Shown here piece after piece: positions 1 to 13,600 of a stretch of 64,000 nucleotides of DNA. Origin of the DNA: Trochalopteron elliotii (lineage: Eukaryota > Chordata > Aves > Passeriformes > Leiothrichidae); contig JANPWX010000449.1 of the NCBI GenBank assembly GCA_024734555.1, positions 703,503 to 767,502 on the forward strand, given 5' to 3'. Both the position numbers and the translations under genes were made by a program. Under the pieces are notes generated by a model. That model ran no database searches, had not been told where the DNA came from, and saw only the letters and a program-made list of their open reading frames with translations. How positions within the stretch are numbered: position 1 is the stretch's first letter; each line of letters starts with the position of its first letter.

Positions 1-1237
1 AAACTTACTATAACAGCTGCCCATTGTGGTCTTTCAAATGATATTCTTCTAGCATACAATTTATTTTCCCTATGCAGATGAAATTGATTTCAACAGAGAG
101 CAATCAGACTTCTCTGTTCCACGCTTTCTCCTGTACAGTGCTTCTTCCCTCTACTTCAGAATGGATTTCTTAGGCTTGGTGGCAAACTGGGATTTGGATT
201 AGGAGACATAATTTGTTTAGATCTACATGACCCTTTCTTCTCACTAGAGCTGCACTAGGCACATTAGAATTCCAAGCAATTTTGTGCTTGTTTTTTTCTT
301 TGTTTGGCTTTGTTTTTTGATGAAATCTTCCCACTGGAAATGACAAGTTTAGATAAAATCAGTGACATCAAGGTTCTGGTCAAGCTACTGGTCGGATGCT
401 ACAAAGGGGAAAGCAAAACATACTACACAACCCTTTGGTATCTTCCAACTCTGAACTAAAATAATTTAATTTAAAAACTAGACAAAGTCACTATTTAATT
501 TTCAATCTTCCTCACCAAACAAATATTATGGTCATTCTTGAGTTACATCTCATGATACACCCACCTGTGCCAAGAAAACAGTCAAGTCTGAAATACAGAA
601 AAGCCAACCTGTCTGATCTCAGCCCAAGGACGAAAGCAGAACAATGGTAAAACCTACCTGTGATTGAACAGCATAAGAATTCTATTTGGTTTTGGTTGGT
701 TTTTTTTTATTTTATATTTAGTTCAGATGAGTGACTGGGGCATGAATGGAAACATTACTCTTCTTTCTGCTTATCCACAATTCAAAAAGAGAGCTCAGAG
801 AAGCCTTTCTTAGGAAATATGAATTTTCCAAATGTGCCCATTTATGCCCTGCTTGCACTGTATCCTGGGGGACATGAAGTGTGGTAGTGAGGCTGTACTT
901 TCTTCTATCACTAGAAATGACATGTCAATCTGCCTTGGTAAGGAAAATACAGCTGAACTCACAACAAAACTCACAAGATGACTTGTTTCCCTGGAAGAAG
1001 CTTCCCAAAATTTTTCTTCTAAACAGGCATGACAAAATTAGACAGGGAGTTTTGTTTTTGAATAACAACTAATTAAACTTCCTACTAGAAGCTGACAGGA
1101 GATGGAAAGAGGATTTCCATGTATGGAAACATTTCTGTGGGTATTTCCTTTCCCTCCTCCTGAATCTGTATTGCAGAGCACTATGCCATGAGAAAGAAAG
1201 AAGATCAGAGAAGTGCCTACATGTGATTCTGACTTTC

Positions 1238-1278
<41 letters not shown>

Positions 1279-4260
1279 CGCTTCAGACTCCAACTAGCCC
1301 TGGCTGCAGAATAAACAAACACTTGAGTCTAAAGCACTTTCTGAGCACCAGCACATCCCTTCAAGGCTTCAAATCCTAGATTTCTTTGAAGTGAAGCACT
1401 TGAGGGGAACATCCCCCATGCATTTGATGCTTTGACCTTGTGTTCAGTTCTCTCCTCCAGCATGAAAGACTTTTAGGTATTTGTAGTTGTAGAGAGAAAT
1501 TTCAGCACTTCAGTGGGAATTGATACCTGCCTGGCTGAAAAGAGACACTGGGCTGTCACCACAGTAGCACCAGCTGGGCTGCCCATGAGACACTCTGAGG
1601 GAAACAGAGAAGTACCAGATCACCCCTGCCCCAGGATTTTACTTCAAACAAAGTACAGGAGAAGAGAGAAACTGGAACTCACCAAAAGAGGTTTGTTTGG
1701 TAGGGTTTTTTCAAAAAAAGAACTCTTTCCAGGCATTCATAGGATGCCTACCAGGTACATATAACAATAGGAAATCCTGAAGAATGCAGATGGCAATCTT
1801 GCTGGTTGCAAGAGGAAGCCTATAATATTCAGCAATCTACTTGAGAAGACAAATAGATGCTAAACATTTTAGAACCCTGTATACACAGCACAATTATTTT
1901 CAGCTGCAGGACTATCATTAGACTTTATTCCTCATACAATTAATCCCTTCAGAATTATAAAACATACTCCAAGAAAAATTTGAAAGATGAGGCTTTGCAA
2001 AAAAAAAACAACTTAGAAGTTTAACTGTTAGCCCCTATTAAAAATAGATCCAAGATTTCAGTTGCAATGCTACTCCAAATGTAGCCATAAACAATGGGGA
2101 AACTGTTTATAGAGCAGATAGGCTTTGTCTATACCTACCAGTTACAGTGAATTCAGGTGTTGCTTACAAAAACACAGGATTAAACAATCTTGATTGCTAT
2201 GAACTGCAAAATAATGCCTTCCTTGAAATGCTGAACATTAACTTTCTTCCACTTCACCTCCTGGAACAAATTGCCTTTGCCAGGTCCACTGTCCTTGCTG
2301 AAAGCTATTTGTCATACTGAACAGAGGTTCATGGAAAAAAAACTCTGGTGAGAGCAGAGATGCAGAATGTCAATCTGATTTTTTTAAGAACTAACAGTCG
2401 CACTGCAGTTTTACAAAAACAAAGGACCTACTTATTTTTCCTAGATGTGTGCAAGAAGCACAGCAGAAAATTAAACATCAATACAGCATCAATAATGAAA
2501 GCACTTCCCTGTCAAAAAAATCACAGAGCACTTCAGATTTTCCAGTACTAGTAAAGGAAGTTCAGTAATTAATGACACAAAACCCATCAAAGGTAAGACT
2601 TGAGGTTCGTTAATTATCATATTGTGTTGGTGTATTGCTGAGTCCTCAGACTGTGGGGTCAGCTTACACTCCAGGGGGCTAAAATACAAAAGCTTTGAGG
2701 GGGAACATCAGAGATAGGATCTGCAAATCCTGTGGTGGAGCTGAAGAACAATGTCAACAAAAAACCTCAGATGAAGCTGCAGCCTAGAGCTCCACAGTCC
2801 CTACAGATCTCTCACCAGAACCTGTGAGGGAGGGAGCTACTGGGGAGAAATAGCACAGCTATGCATTATGCCTAAATTTAAGGAAGGGATGGTCCTGCAG
2901 GTGTGCAGAACAGCTGCCTGCATGCCTGTGGGAAACCTCATTCAACCCCAGCCATTTGACTCCTCTAAAGTGTTATTTTTTCCAAGAAAAGTTACGTTAC
3001 TTCAGGAACAAAAATGATGGTCACTCTGCACTTGAGATTTTCCATGAGGGCATTGAACTGGCATTCCATCTATGTCTCCCCCATCCAATAAGATTCTACA
3101 CTCGCTCAACTTTGGCACAGCAGTTAGATTTTGGAATACTGCAAGACCAATGTATTTTTTTGTTGTTGCCATAACAACTGTGGTGCTGGGTTGAACCTAA
3201 AGCAGCAGCTGGCTTCTCCACTGCCAGGCCCTGACAAGTACAGCCTTTAACTTTTTTTTCCCCTGCCTTCTAAACATGTTACATATATACCAAGATTTTA
3301 GTCACTTTATTTTAAGAAAATTACAAACTGCACCCATTTTTCTGCTTCCCAAGAATCATTTCCACCATGAGGCAGGCAGCAGAAATAACACAAACACATA
3401 TTCCTCCAGCAGCTCACATGACCCTAGGCATGCTGAAAATCTCGTTTTCAAGTAAAGGTGGGTATGAGCTGCTGGCATTAGTACACTATGCATAGCTTAG
3501 TGAAAGCTGGCAAATACAGCTAAAGCTAAGAAAAGCTTTTACAGGATACCAGTCATGCCAAACAAAAATCTGAAACGTTGTGCTCTACATTTACTCTCTT
3601 AAAAATAAAATCAAGTAAGTTTTCAAATTAAGAACTTGAAAATAATACTAAGAAACAGCATCTGTGAGAACAAACTTGATTGAGCATAACATAGGAAAGA
3701 AAAAGGGCAAGAATTTTACGTAAGTACATCTGAGTTCTGCCACTGTCACCTCCTAGGTAGGGAGGTAACTACTTCATTTTGAAAATGTTATGTTCCTACC
3801 CAGTGCATCATTTGGTGAAAATTTCAAATGCAACTGATATGACAGGGGAATAAAAAAAAGTAAACCCTTCACATTTTAGTTTTTTGTACTCATTCATATT
3901 TTATATTGCCCTAAGTGTTAACATGGACATTAGTGGAGCAAACAAAATATACTATGGTATCTCAGGATCACTTGTTTGATAAAAACACTTGCAAGTTTCT
4001 GACAATTCTATTATTAATACTAAAGGACACACACACAGACTGCAAAAAAACCTAAAAATGAAGACTAAGTTTCTAACTAGCTTTTAAGAGGAAGTCCAGT
4101 TTGCTACAGAAAGTATAGTTCTTTTCAGTTCACACTGCTTACTGTACTCAACTCTTCCTCACCTTTGATTAATACTGACATCTAGCTAAGCTGTGTAAGT
4201 TACAAACCACCATCACTACAAACACAGGGCATTTTGGAAAGCAATTTAAATGATCAGCAG
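1..4260. other. AT-rich non-coding flank left of CWC15
   Basis: No exon, RNA gene or recognisable CR1 copy was found on either strand. The short open frames (all under 100 codons) lack family resemblance and splice context. In mammals the gene next to CWC15 on this side is AMOTL1, transcribed towards it, so this stretch could be intergenic DNA or a distal AMOTL1 3' UTR. That is inference from synteny only, as no AMOTL1 coding sequence is visible. Confidence 0.5.
1241..1277 (+). repeat. 37-base poly(A) tract
   Basis: An uninterrupted run of 37 A residues. No processed pseudogene was recognised immediately upstream on the plus strand, so it reads as a simple homopolymer rather than a clear retrocopy tail. 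Confidence 0.9.
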
Positions 4261-4262
4261 TA

Positions 4263-4268
4263 TTTATT
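4263..4268 (-). terminator. CWC15: Candidate CWC15 poly(A) signal AATAAA
   Basis: AATAAA on the minus strand, about 295 bases past the CWC15 stop codon. A variant ATTAAA lies nearer the stop, at 4,362-4,367 on the minus strand, and could serve a shorter 3' end. Which one is used cannot be decided from sequence. Confidence 0.45.
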
Positions 4269-4560
4269 GCAAATCAGCTTCTCTCTTTTGCCATTTACAA
4301 GGTGGACAGTAAAAGTAAACACATATGAAGAAAAAAAAAACGTTCATGAGACACAAACCAGTTTAATTAAAATGTAAAGGAAAACAATATGCAGGAATAA
4401 AAATCCCAGATACATAGTACTTATAATTATGGAGCTGTTGCTGATCTTGGAAAAGCATTTGAGAATCCATGACCAAACACTCAGCCTTAAATTCTGAGGG
4501 AAAGGGAGGGAACAGCCATGACCTACCAAGTCCTTCCGTGGTACCACACATAAAACTGCA

Positions 4561-4690
4561 CTACTTGATGTATTTTTCCATGAACTTTTTGTGAAACTCT
4601 GATCGTAGAGTATCATTGACAAATCTTTTGTCCTTTTTTGTTTCGTCTATCCCCTTGGCACAGTTCTTGAAGACAACATCATCATCCCAC
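4561..4690 (-). CDS. CWC15: CWC15 coding exon 6 (last, with stop)
   Basis: Encodes the conserved C-terminus from [14 protein letters not shown] to FMEKYIK followed by TAG at 4,561-4,563. The acceptor is TTTTCAG before 4,690. The Arg codon is split across the preceding intron (AG|G). Confidence 0.96.
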
Positions 4691-7600
4691 CTGAAAACAA
4701 AAAAGTTTAATTTCAGTAAGCTTGTATGAAAATTAGGTACAATAAACAAAAACATATTTTGACCCTCTTACAGAACAACTAGTGATTAGGATTCGATTTT
4801 AGTATTTAAGAAAAGATGATCTATTTTTCTACCCCAAGCTATCTCCTACACACTTGTGACAAGATCTGAGGAAGGAAATAGAAACCAGCTACAGTGATAA
4901 CTTTTTCTGACTCTGAACAGCGGGAGTCAGCAAGGGGATGGGTGTCACTGAACAGACTGCACAGTACCTCCTTTTAACTTTGAAGTTGGCCTGAGGCTGT
5001 GCTGGCCCAGTGAGGTTCAGCAGTGGGTTACCACTCAGGATGTTCTCCATCCGAATTCTTTCTTCTTCAGCCTTTTGCTCTTGTTCCTGAGAACCAGAAA
5101 TGGATATATTATTTTTCTAGGCCACTTTTCTCCTCTCCTTGGTAGAGATACACATTATTTAGCTTTGAATACTCACACAGATGGAGCTTTAATTCTTAGC
5201 TCAGACTTTTCAGAGTGTTTGGCACTTGCATATGAGGAGAATAAGGATAGAAGCAGAGATACTCTACAGAGCTTAACTTTGCTAATAAACTGTCAAACTA
5301 GCAACACTCATACCGGCTCTACTAAGCTCTGATGTGCCATCAAATATTCAGGTGACTTCTAGCTTTACCTTATACATATTATATTAAAAACTGTGTACAC
5401 ATTAAAAGATTTTCTTTATCCTCATGAGAAAAGACAGTACATCATACAATATTCACCAGATAGAAGAAACCCTACAGCATGTTGAAACTTCTCTATTTTC
5501 AGCAGCTATTTGGGTTTTACAACTACAATTTCCCTAGGGACCAATTAAAAAGAATATTGAGAATCCCACAGTGAAATGAACAGAGGATGTCATAAGACTA
5601 TTTAAGAGTTTCAATATTAAGAAGCAGACAAATTTTCTTGTCCTTGTACTGTCAAATGCATATAACCCAGCCTAAGTGAAGCAATGCACTACAAGCAACA
5701 CAAAGTAATTTCACTGCCCACACTTCCAAGCTCTATTAGCAAGTCTTAGTGACTTAAATGTTTACAGACTTCAGAATTAATGTTTAATATTCATTTTACA
5801 ATTTTTCCACAAGCTTTCACAAATACTGCAGGGAGTGTTCTTTGATGAAAGAACTAGTAGGAAAAAAAAAGTAATTGTTTTAGGATGACTAAGAAAGTTT
5901 CCTACTCTGAAGTATGGTCTGAAGACACTCTGGTTAAAAAATGAATTGAAGCCTCATTAGCACTGCAGGAGAATCAAACCATGGCTTTTAAAAATAATAT
6001 GAACTAAAAACAAAGAGATCATGAGATCATGGTTTTTCCTCAAGCTGGGAAAAAAAAAACACCTGCAAAAAATTAATTGCTGAGGACTTCTACAGGATCC
6101 CAAGAGAGGAAGCAGTTTCCTTGCTGCTGGAGTTTATAAGGTTTAAATGCTAAACTTGATGCTGATGCTAGCCAGAGTTCTCTACCTTCAAACATTTAAT
6201 CAACACTAAGTTATCTATCACTACCTACAATTTACAATATTTTTCCATTAAATTGATCAGGTATATGAAATTTTGGATGGGCTCCCTATCCCTGGAAGTA
6301 TTTAGGGCCAGGCTTGATGGAGCTCTGAGCAACCTGGTCTAGTGGAAGATGTCCCTGCCCACAGCAAGGGGGTTGGAAGTAGTTGACCTTTAAGGTCCCT
6401 TCCAACCCAAACCACTCTGTGATTCTATGAAATTTTCTTTTAAAATACCTCAGCTTTCTTAAGAACATGGATTTAATGTATACACAAATACCAGAGAATG
6501 CAGATCACTGGTAAAGACTTTACTTTTCAAAATCTATCCAAGTTTTAGTTAAGAAAAACAAAACTACCATTACACTGCTTCTCACAAATAAAATGTAGAA
6601 CCAGCTGCAATTAATTGCCAGTGGGATGGGAAAAACTCCCCAAAAGGGCACATTGCTCAAAACCAAAGCACAGTTTCAGGACAAGCCCTGTAATGCCCTT
6701 ATTAAAATATTTGCCTCGGAAAAACTTGCTCTTTTCTGCTACTGTATCCATGGAGCTTTAACACAAACCACAACAATTAGAAGTTATTAACACAAATCAA
6801 CTAAGGTTATGAATTTTCAAACAGCTGTAAATCTAACATTTGCAGTCCAACTTCTGTTATTATCACCTCAGTAATATGGAAACACAGAGAACAAAAATGT
6901 TTTATGGGGAACAGCAATTTCCTCCCATATTAGAAATATAAATTCAAATTATACTTTCCTCTGTGGATCAGAGACAAGAAATGTATGCAGCTGCTTCTGC
7001 ACAGAATGCCAACCTCTGATTTACCATCTTCCTTCCTCATAACATAGAATAGCAAAGAGCCATGAAATCCAATTTACTGCAGTCTGCAGTTGCCAGGTGT
7101 TCCCACAGAAGTCCAGCAGCCCTCAGATTATAGTACAGCACATGCATGCAGAGCACTACTTTAAAACCAAGTAAAATCTTGGATACTGGAACAAGCAAAA
7201 ACCCAGTACTGATCTTCAGGTACCTCCCAGGAGGTGATCAGATACTGTTTATGACCATTAGCAAATTAACAGCTGGATGCAAGCATGTGAAGTTTTCTCT
7301 GTGTTGTCCAAAATGAGGTGGGCTCTGCACCATTAACTTTAATCTCCTGTGCTCCATTAAAAGTGAGGCTTTGAAAACACAACAGACCTGGGAAAAACAC
7401 TGAGGGCAAATGAGAAGGCTACAAACCAAAAATTCCTAACCACGAGAAGGTAGCACTACTTAAGACTATTGTAAGAAATTAATAGTCTGTTGAAAAATGG
7501 TTCTGTGGAGAGAACTTCCTCCAAGTTTATATATGCAAACAGATGCAGCAGTTTCTCATTTTAGAGCTGGATTCCAGGTGAACTCTTCTGAAGGTAGCAG

Positions 7601-10600
7601 GTAGAGCATGATGGCACAGTCTCATCCTCAAATTTCTTAGACATCAACTTCAGCCATGATCCAAAGTTACTGAATCTGTGCATCACATATTATGTTACCT
7701 GAGGCAGACATTACTATTTTGGTTTGGGTTTCTATGATGCATGAAAATGCATCCACACACCACTGACATACAGAGAACTACAATGTACTCCACATATGAT
7801 GTTTTTTGGTCAAAAAATCACTGGAGTCAGCCAGCAACTTTCCAGGAGGAATTGCAGTTCCTCTTCCCTCCCTTTCCACATTTCAGATTTAATATCATCA
7901 GTTCCTACAAAGCTGATTCCAGCACCCCCCACCATGCATGAAGACAAGCAAAAAGCACTCACTCATTTGAATGGCAAGTATTCAGAATCACTAGAGAAAG
8001 ATAAAGCCAATATTAAGAATCATAAAAAATATGCATACAGTATTCCAATGTACTTCCTACACACAAATGCACATTCTAGTTTTCTATACTACTATTTTTA
8101 AAAGGCATGTTACACACCATCCTAACTTTTATTGCCTTTGACTTAACTCATATAATATCCTTCAGCCTCAAGCAGCCAGACATAGCTCAATTTCTGATAA
8201 CAAAGAAAAGCATTAAGTGATAAAATGTGGTGATAAAAAATCAAAGCTGAAATAACATGTTTAAGAAATGTTATACTACAAGCATTAGTGTAAGACTAAA
8301 ATAGGGATTTAGCTCTGGGTTAAGACACCAACAGCTGGACATGGTCCCATGGGCACCTGAGCTGGGCAGAGATCTAGAGGATACAAGAGGGAGCCAAGAC
8401 AGCTTTTGCACTCACACTAAATTATGACACAGGAGACCAACCACACTCCAGGCTCTACTGGCTGCATCTCCACTGCCATCACCCTGCAGCCTAGAATACA
8501 AAACTTGTACATTGGCCTCAACAACTTGGCATTTCAGGCTCAGCTGAATTCTGTCTACAGCTGATTGTTGCTTGCAAAAAAATTACATTGCAGAGGACTG
8601 GAAAAGTGGCAGACAAACTAAATGGTAGAGGCAATCTTGGGAATTTCTTTCCTTGGCATATCTCTTTCTGACTGCAAAGGAAAGAAAAACACTGTTACCA
8701 TGTTTATTTTGAGCTTAGCTCCTACCCTTAGCACAGAGCAAGATTACTTTTACAGAAAGTGCTGAAATTCCCCAAATGACTCCATTGTATTAATTATCCT
8801 ACTCAGTTTTTATAGATGTTGAGCACTGAAAGAAAATCTAAAACACCCACATTTCATCGAAGGCTGAAAGAAAGTTTAAAAATTGCAAAACCTGATTTAA
8901 ATGCTAATTTTTGAATGACAAACTATGACAGCACTGCCTTTTGCAGCAGGAATGAAATTCAAGAATGCACAGATCCACCCCAGTTATCTGATCCTGTGCA
9001 AGTTACTAACTCTGTGCAACACAGAGATACAAATAATTCACTGAAACTTCAAAAATGAAGAGCACCAAGTAATCACAACAGCAGTGTCCATATGCAGCTT
9101 TGTTGTGATTTTGTCCACAAGGAAAGGGATGCTATCATTAGTTCCTGGAAAGGGTTAAGTGTTCCTAGCACTGAACTGTTCCAAACACTGAACGAAGAAA
9201 CATACTCTGCCATCTGCTTTTGCCTCTTTAATGAAATTTTCTTAATCACTGGTTTGATCTTCTAGTTTCAGTCAGACCCTTAGGATTTAAGTGAAAAAGT
9301 TAATATCTATCAAGACTCATTTTCTGATGTTTTATTTGAAAGCCTGAGACATGGCTAAAACAGGGGGCAGAGCTAAGATTTACTCTGATCACTGGTAAAA
9401 TAATATATTCAGTTATAGAGAAACTTGGTGAAATAAAACTGTTATGAAAACAAATTGAAAATTTTAAGTCTGCTCTCAGCTAAGCAAAAAACAACTGGAT
9501 ATTAAAACAGGTTTGCCAGAACTGCACACAAACATTCAGCTGCTCACTGGTTTGAAGTTTCTTCTTAATTATTTCAATTTACTTTCCAAGGAAGCACTTG
9601 AAAACTGAAAAACAAGAGCATTGTAAAGCTGGATTTAGAATATTGAAATATTTCCTGAAACTTATCCATGGATGGTTAACACAGACACCGATTTAGTGCT
9701 TGTACACTTTTATAGAGACCTAGAGTTCTTCCACAGAAATGGCTTTCAAAACTAGAATTTCCTGGTCAGCTTAGTTTCTACTAGAACCAATCTGAGATTA
9801 CAATTGTAGAGGAAATGTCAGAAGGACTCCCACGCTCCAAGAATTTTTTAAAAACATTCATAGTATTTATTTAATGATTCTACATAACTTCAGGGAACTG
9901 AAGCATTTTGAGAAGACAATAAGCTTTGAGAGGAACTGTTTATTTGGCAGACAAACTATTAGAACCTCTTAATATTAATATTGTCAAAATTAGATTTAGA
10001 GAATTTCTATGGAAATTGGTGTTACCCACAAGAGAAGTTAACAGAGAACAGGATGCCCCACAAAAAGCAGATTCTCATATTTTGTTTTTAACTGCTGTTT
10101 CACCACAGATGCATTTGGAAGAAGGCATTCTCCTTTAATGGCAATAATGGACACCAAAGTGATGAGTGAAAACTACTAACAAAAATATAGTTTCCTCTAA
10201 ATGAAGTCTCAGAAGTAATTGGACTAGCATTTCAATAAATGAAAATAACTAAAGTATCAGGGAAAATCTACATATGGCACAGGTTTGGGTTATATTACAG
10301 TAGTTTACCCACTTAATCTTGTTAAGACCCTGGGATGTTCCAAGAAGATGACAGAGACACATTAATCTGTCTGAATAGCAATGGGGTTTGAGAATGATGA
10401 TCAGTGTGAAGAGAGACCAGTCCAGTGCAGCACTGGACATTACAAACCCTGCTACTGGGGTAAGGAGAACATCCATGAAGGTAACACATTATACCTGTAA
10501 GAGACAGCAAAGTAAAACAAGTGCTATCCCAAATACTTCATGGCTTTTAGCACCCTCTAGCGACAAAACTAGAATTCCATGGAGATTATGATGTTCATAC

Positions 10601-13600
10601 TTTCCATACACGATAAAAGAAGCAGGGACATGGTTATCTGAGTTGCAATTTACTAACCATTATTTTCCTAATGCAAGTTTTCTACACTGAAATGTGGCAA
10701 GTTATGCTGTTATGCTGTTTAATCTTGATGCATAATTTCAACTATCAAGCAAAATGGAAAAATCCACACAGACCTAAACTTTCCTTTTAAGCACTGTGCA
10801 AGGACAGTTGAGGTCAAAATCTCTCCTACACACGGCTACACTTAATTTGTAGTTTAGTACATCTCACATAAGAATACATGGTGGACTTGTTGACAGTGTT
10901 TTTAAGAAATGTTCACCATGCTGTTACTGCAAAAGACAATTTCATTGCTTCATGATGTGCCTCAAATGCCTAGATAAAGAGAGAAGAGATGCTTTCAGAC
11001 ATCCTTTAATGCAGAAGACCTCTCACAGGCCAGATGGGCAATCAAGTAGCAACAGTCTTCCACAGCACAATTTCTGCAGTGAAGCAGAATGGCACAGCTT
11101 TTAGCCTTACATACTATTTAAGTGCAAAACTGCGGAGCTCACTGGTTTTACAGCCTTGTTGATGCTAAAGGTAAATTTTTATATTGTTAGGCAAGAACAG
11201 GCTTGCTGTTCTAGCCTAACTACAATGCTGCCAACAGCAGTTAAAACATTATCCTCTCCTAGCTGCTCCTAGTGTCTGCTGGAAGCTCAGCCCTGTTCAC
11301 TGCCAGCTAAGCATTCATGAAAAACATTGAACTATAAATGTGTATGTTAAGCTACAGGAAAGGTTACAAATAGTTCAGAGGCACTAAAGTATTACATTGT
11401 CAGAGCAGCCTTTGATTAGCCTCCTGATCAGCATATAATGTGTTTATTTAGCATGTTCTAAAAAAACCCCTCAGATTCATTTATACACAGGTGACAGGTG
11501 GCTTGGTTTTCTGACAGACTTTTTGTTTGGTTTGGGATTTTTGTTTTGTTTTACACTAACAAAGAGTATACTTACAAAACCACACAAAACTACTTCAGAT
11601 GAAGGAACCAATGTTTCACAAAAGCACTAAAATTATTTAAGCCCTAGTCAAAAAGAGAAAGCACTTGGTAAAAGCAGATGAGGGCATGATACACATATCC
11701 ACTGTTTCTGTTGCACCACCAGAGGAGAGTGTTTCAGCAGTGCAGATGAAATACCTGGACTCTAAACTCTGTAGCAATACAATGTTAGAACCAGTACCCA
11801 ATACAAACCTAAACCCTGGTGAGTTTGACAACACAGACCACTCCCAGAAACCAGTCCAAACTCCCAGTCCCTAGAAGTCCAATCAATAGTTAGGAATTTT
11901 GCTAATGCACTCCATCCCAACAATCTCTCTTACACCAAGGACATAATAGCACCACCAGCATAGGATTTAATTCCACTCACAGGCAAACATCTGTAACTAC
12001 AGTGACTTTCCTCCCCTTTAAAGGGCAAAACATGGTGTTTCTGTCTGTAGAGAGAGAGATTACAGAGAGGTATGAAAGCTACATGTGAACTGAGTTTCCC
12101 AGTTCTGAAAAGACTGCTGTATTGTTATTTGGTTTTGCAGAGACATTTTTCAAATGAATTTGCCTGTGTATAATCACACGAAAATAGTTCTGGTCTTACA
12201 GTTCAAACTGGTGCTCCTTGCAACACAGCACCAAAGCTGTGAAAGGACAACTACTGTATAAAACCTGCAGCCACAAGAAGCAGCCCCAAAAAGCACACAT
12301 CTTTATTTCATAAATAAAATTAATATTTATTGTAAAAGCTAGTTAACAAACTAAATTACACTGGATTGCACACAGCTCACTAATGCCACTATAGCATTTG
12401 GCATGATAGCTGAGTGCAGGGGAACTGCACATGAAATCAAGATTATCTTGACTCACTGCCCATACAAAGTGCAGGAAAAGTGAAAAAAAAATGTTTCAAT
12501 GAGTAAAACATTCAATATGCCTTATAAAGAAAAAAATTCTTAATAATTATTAGATAGAAGAACAAATCCATCGTACCTGAGAGGAGGTTTGAACAGCACT
12601 TTGTTTTCCAGTTCTCACTCATGCCAAGTACTTAAGGCACACTGGTTTTAATAGACACCAGTTCGAAGAAAACCATTTTTTTTTTATGTGTGAGGTTTTA
12701 CCTTTCGAGCTTGTTCTTCAGCTCGCTCTTTCTTGATCTTCTCCAGTTCAGCCAGAAGAGCTGCAGTGTCATCATCATCACTGTCTTCCAAGTCCTCATC
12801 TTCATCATCTTCCTAATAGTAACAAATGGAAGGCAAGAATGAGCTTGTTCATTTAATTTAATAAAAAACATCCCTGCACTGGCCAGCTAAGGCTACAATT
12901 TGCTGCTGGTTGATTTCTGAAGTACCTGGGTAGCAACAAATACAATACAAATAGGGGTTTTGCTCTTTTATAGTAAAGTAAAGGGAAAAATATGTTTGTG
13001 CTTTTGGGATGACTGCAATTACAAATGCTGTGTATAACTGACAGACTCTAGAGAATGGCTGTGCCCAAATCACTCCCTAATCACTGTGATACAAATCATT
13101 CTGTGTGCCTGATTACCCAGTCCAGTACAGCTGGGACCAAATACCACAGGATTAAAAAACCCAGAGCTTATTGTCATGCCTTTGACCTAACTCCTAAATG
13201 TCAGCAATAAGATGCACAGTCAAAGAAAAGTACTTGTTGCTCATGCAGACAGTCATTTGCAGGTATCTCAACAGTTCTACCCTTGGGGAATTCTTACTAA
13301 GCCAATGGTAATTCCCCATACTGTAAGTGGTATTTTCAGTTTCCTAGATTTTTTGTGCTTTCCAAAAATACCATTACAGCATGGACCAGAATCCTCTGAA
13401 CCACTCTGGACTTTCACCACGGTACAGAAGCTGTAAAAGGAAACTGTGTTGGAACCAGTCTGAAATCTTTAGGCAACCTAGAAGATACTGCATTAACAGC
13501 AAATCCTTAAGGCAGGTAATGAAAGGAAATAAGACAGAAAAGAAGATACATACATCAGTAAGAGGATCATCTGCATCAAGATTTGCTGCAGGAATCTGGT

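Larger units (their letters stand above)
5087..12701 (-). other. CWC15: CWC15 intron 5 (7.6 kb)
   Basis: AT-rich intron between coding exons 4 and 5. It contains one CR1 fragment (6,262-6,431) and a small perfect palindrome (10,420-10,438). No other exon, RNA gene or coding potential was recognised; open frames here are short and lack family resemblance. Confidence 0.85.

Noticed and set aside
1241..1277. Poly(A) tract as the tail of a processed pseudogene
   Set aside because: No coding remnant or target-site duplication was recognised next to it.
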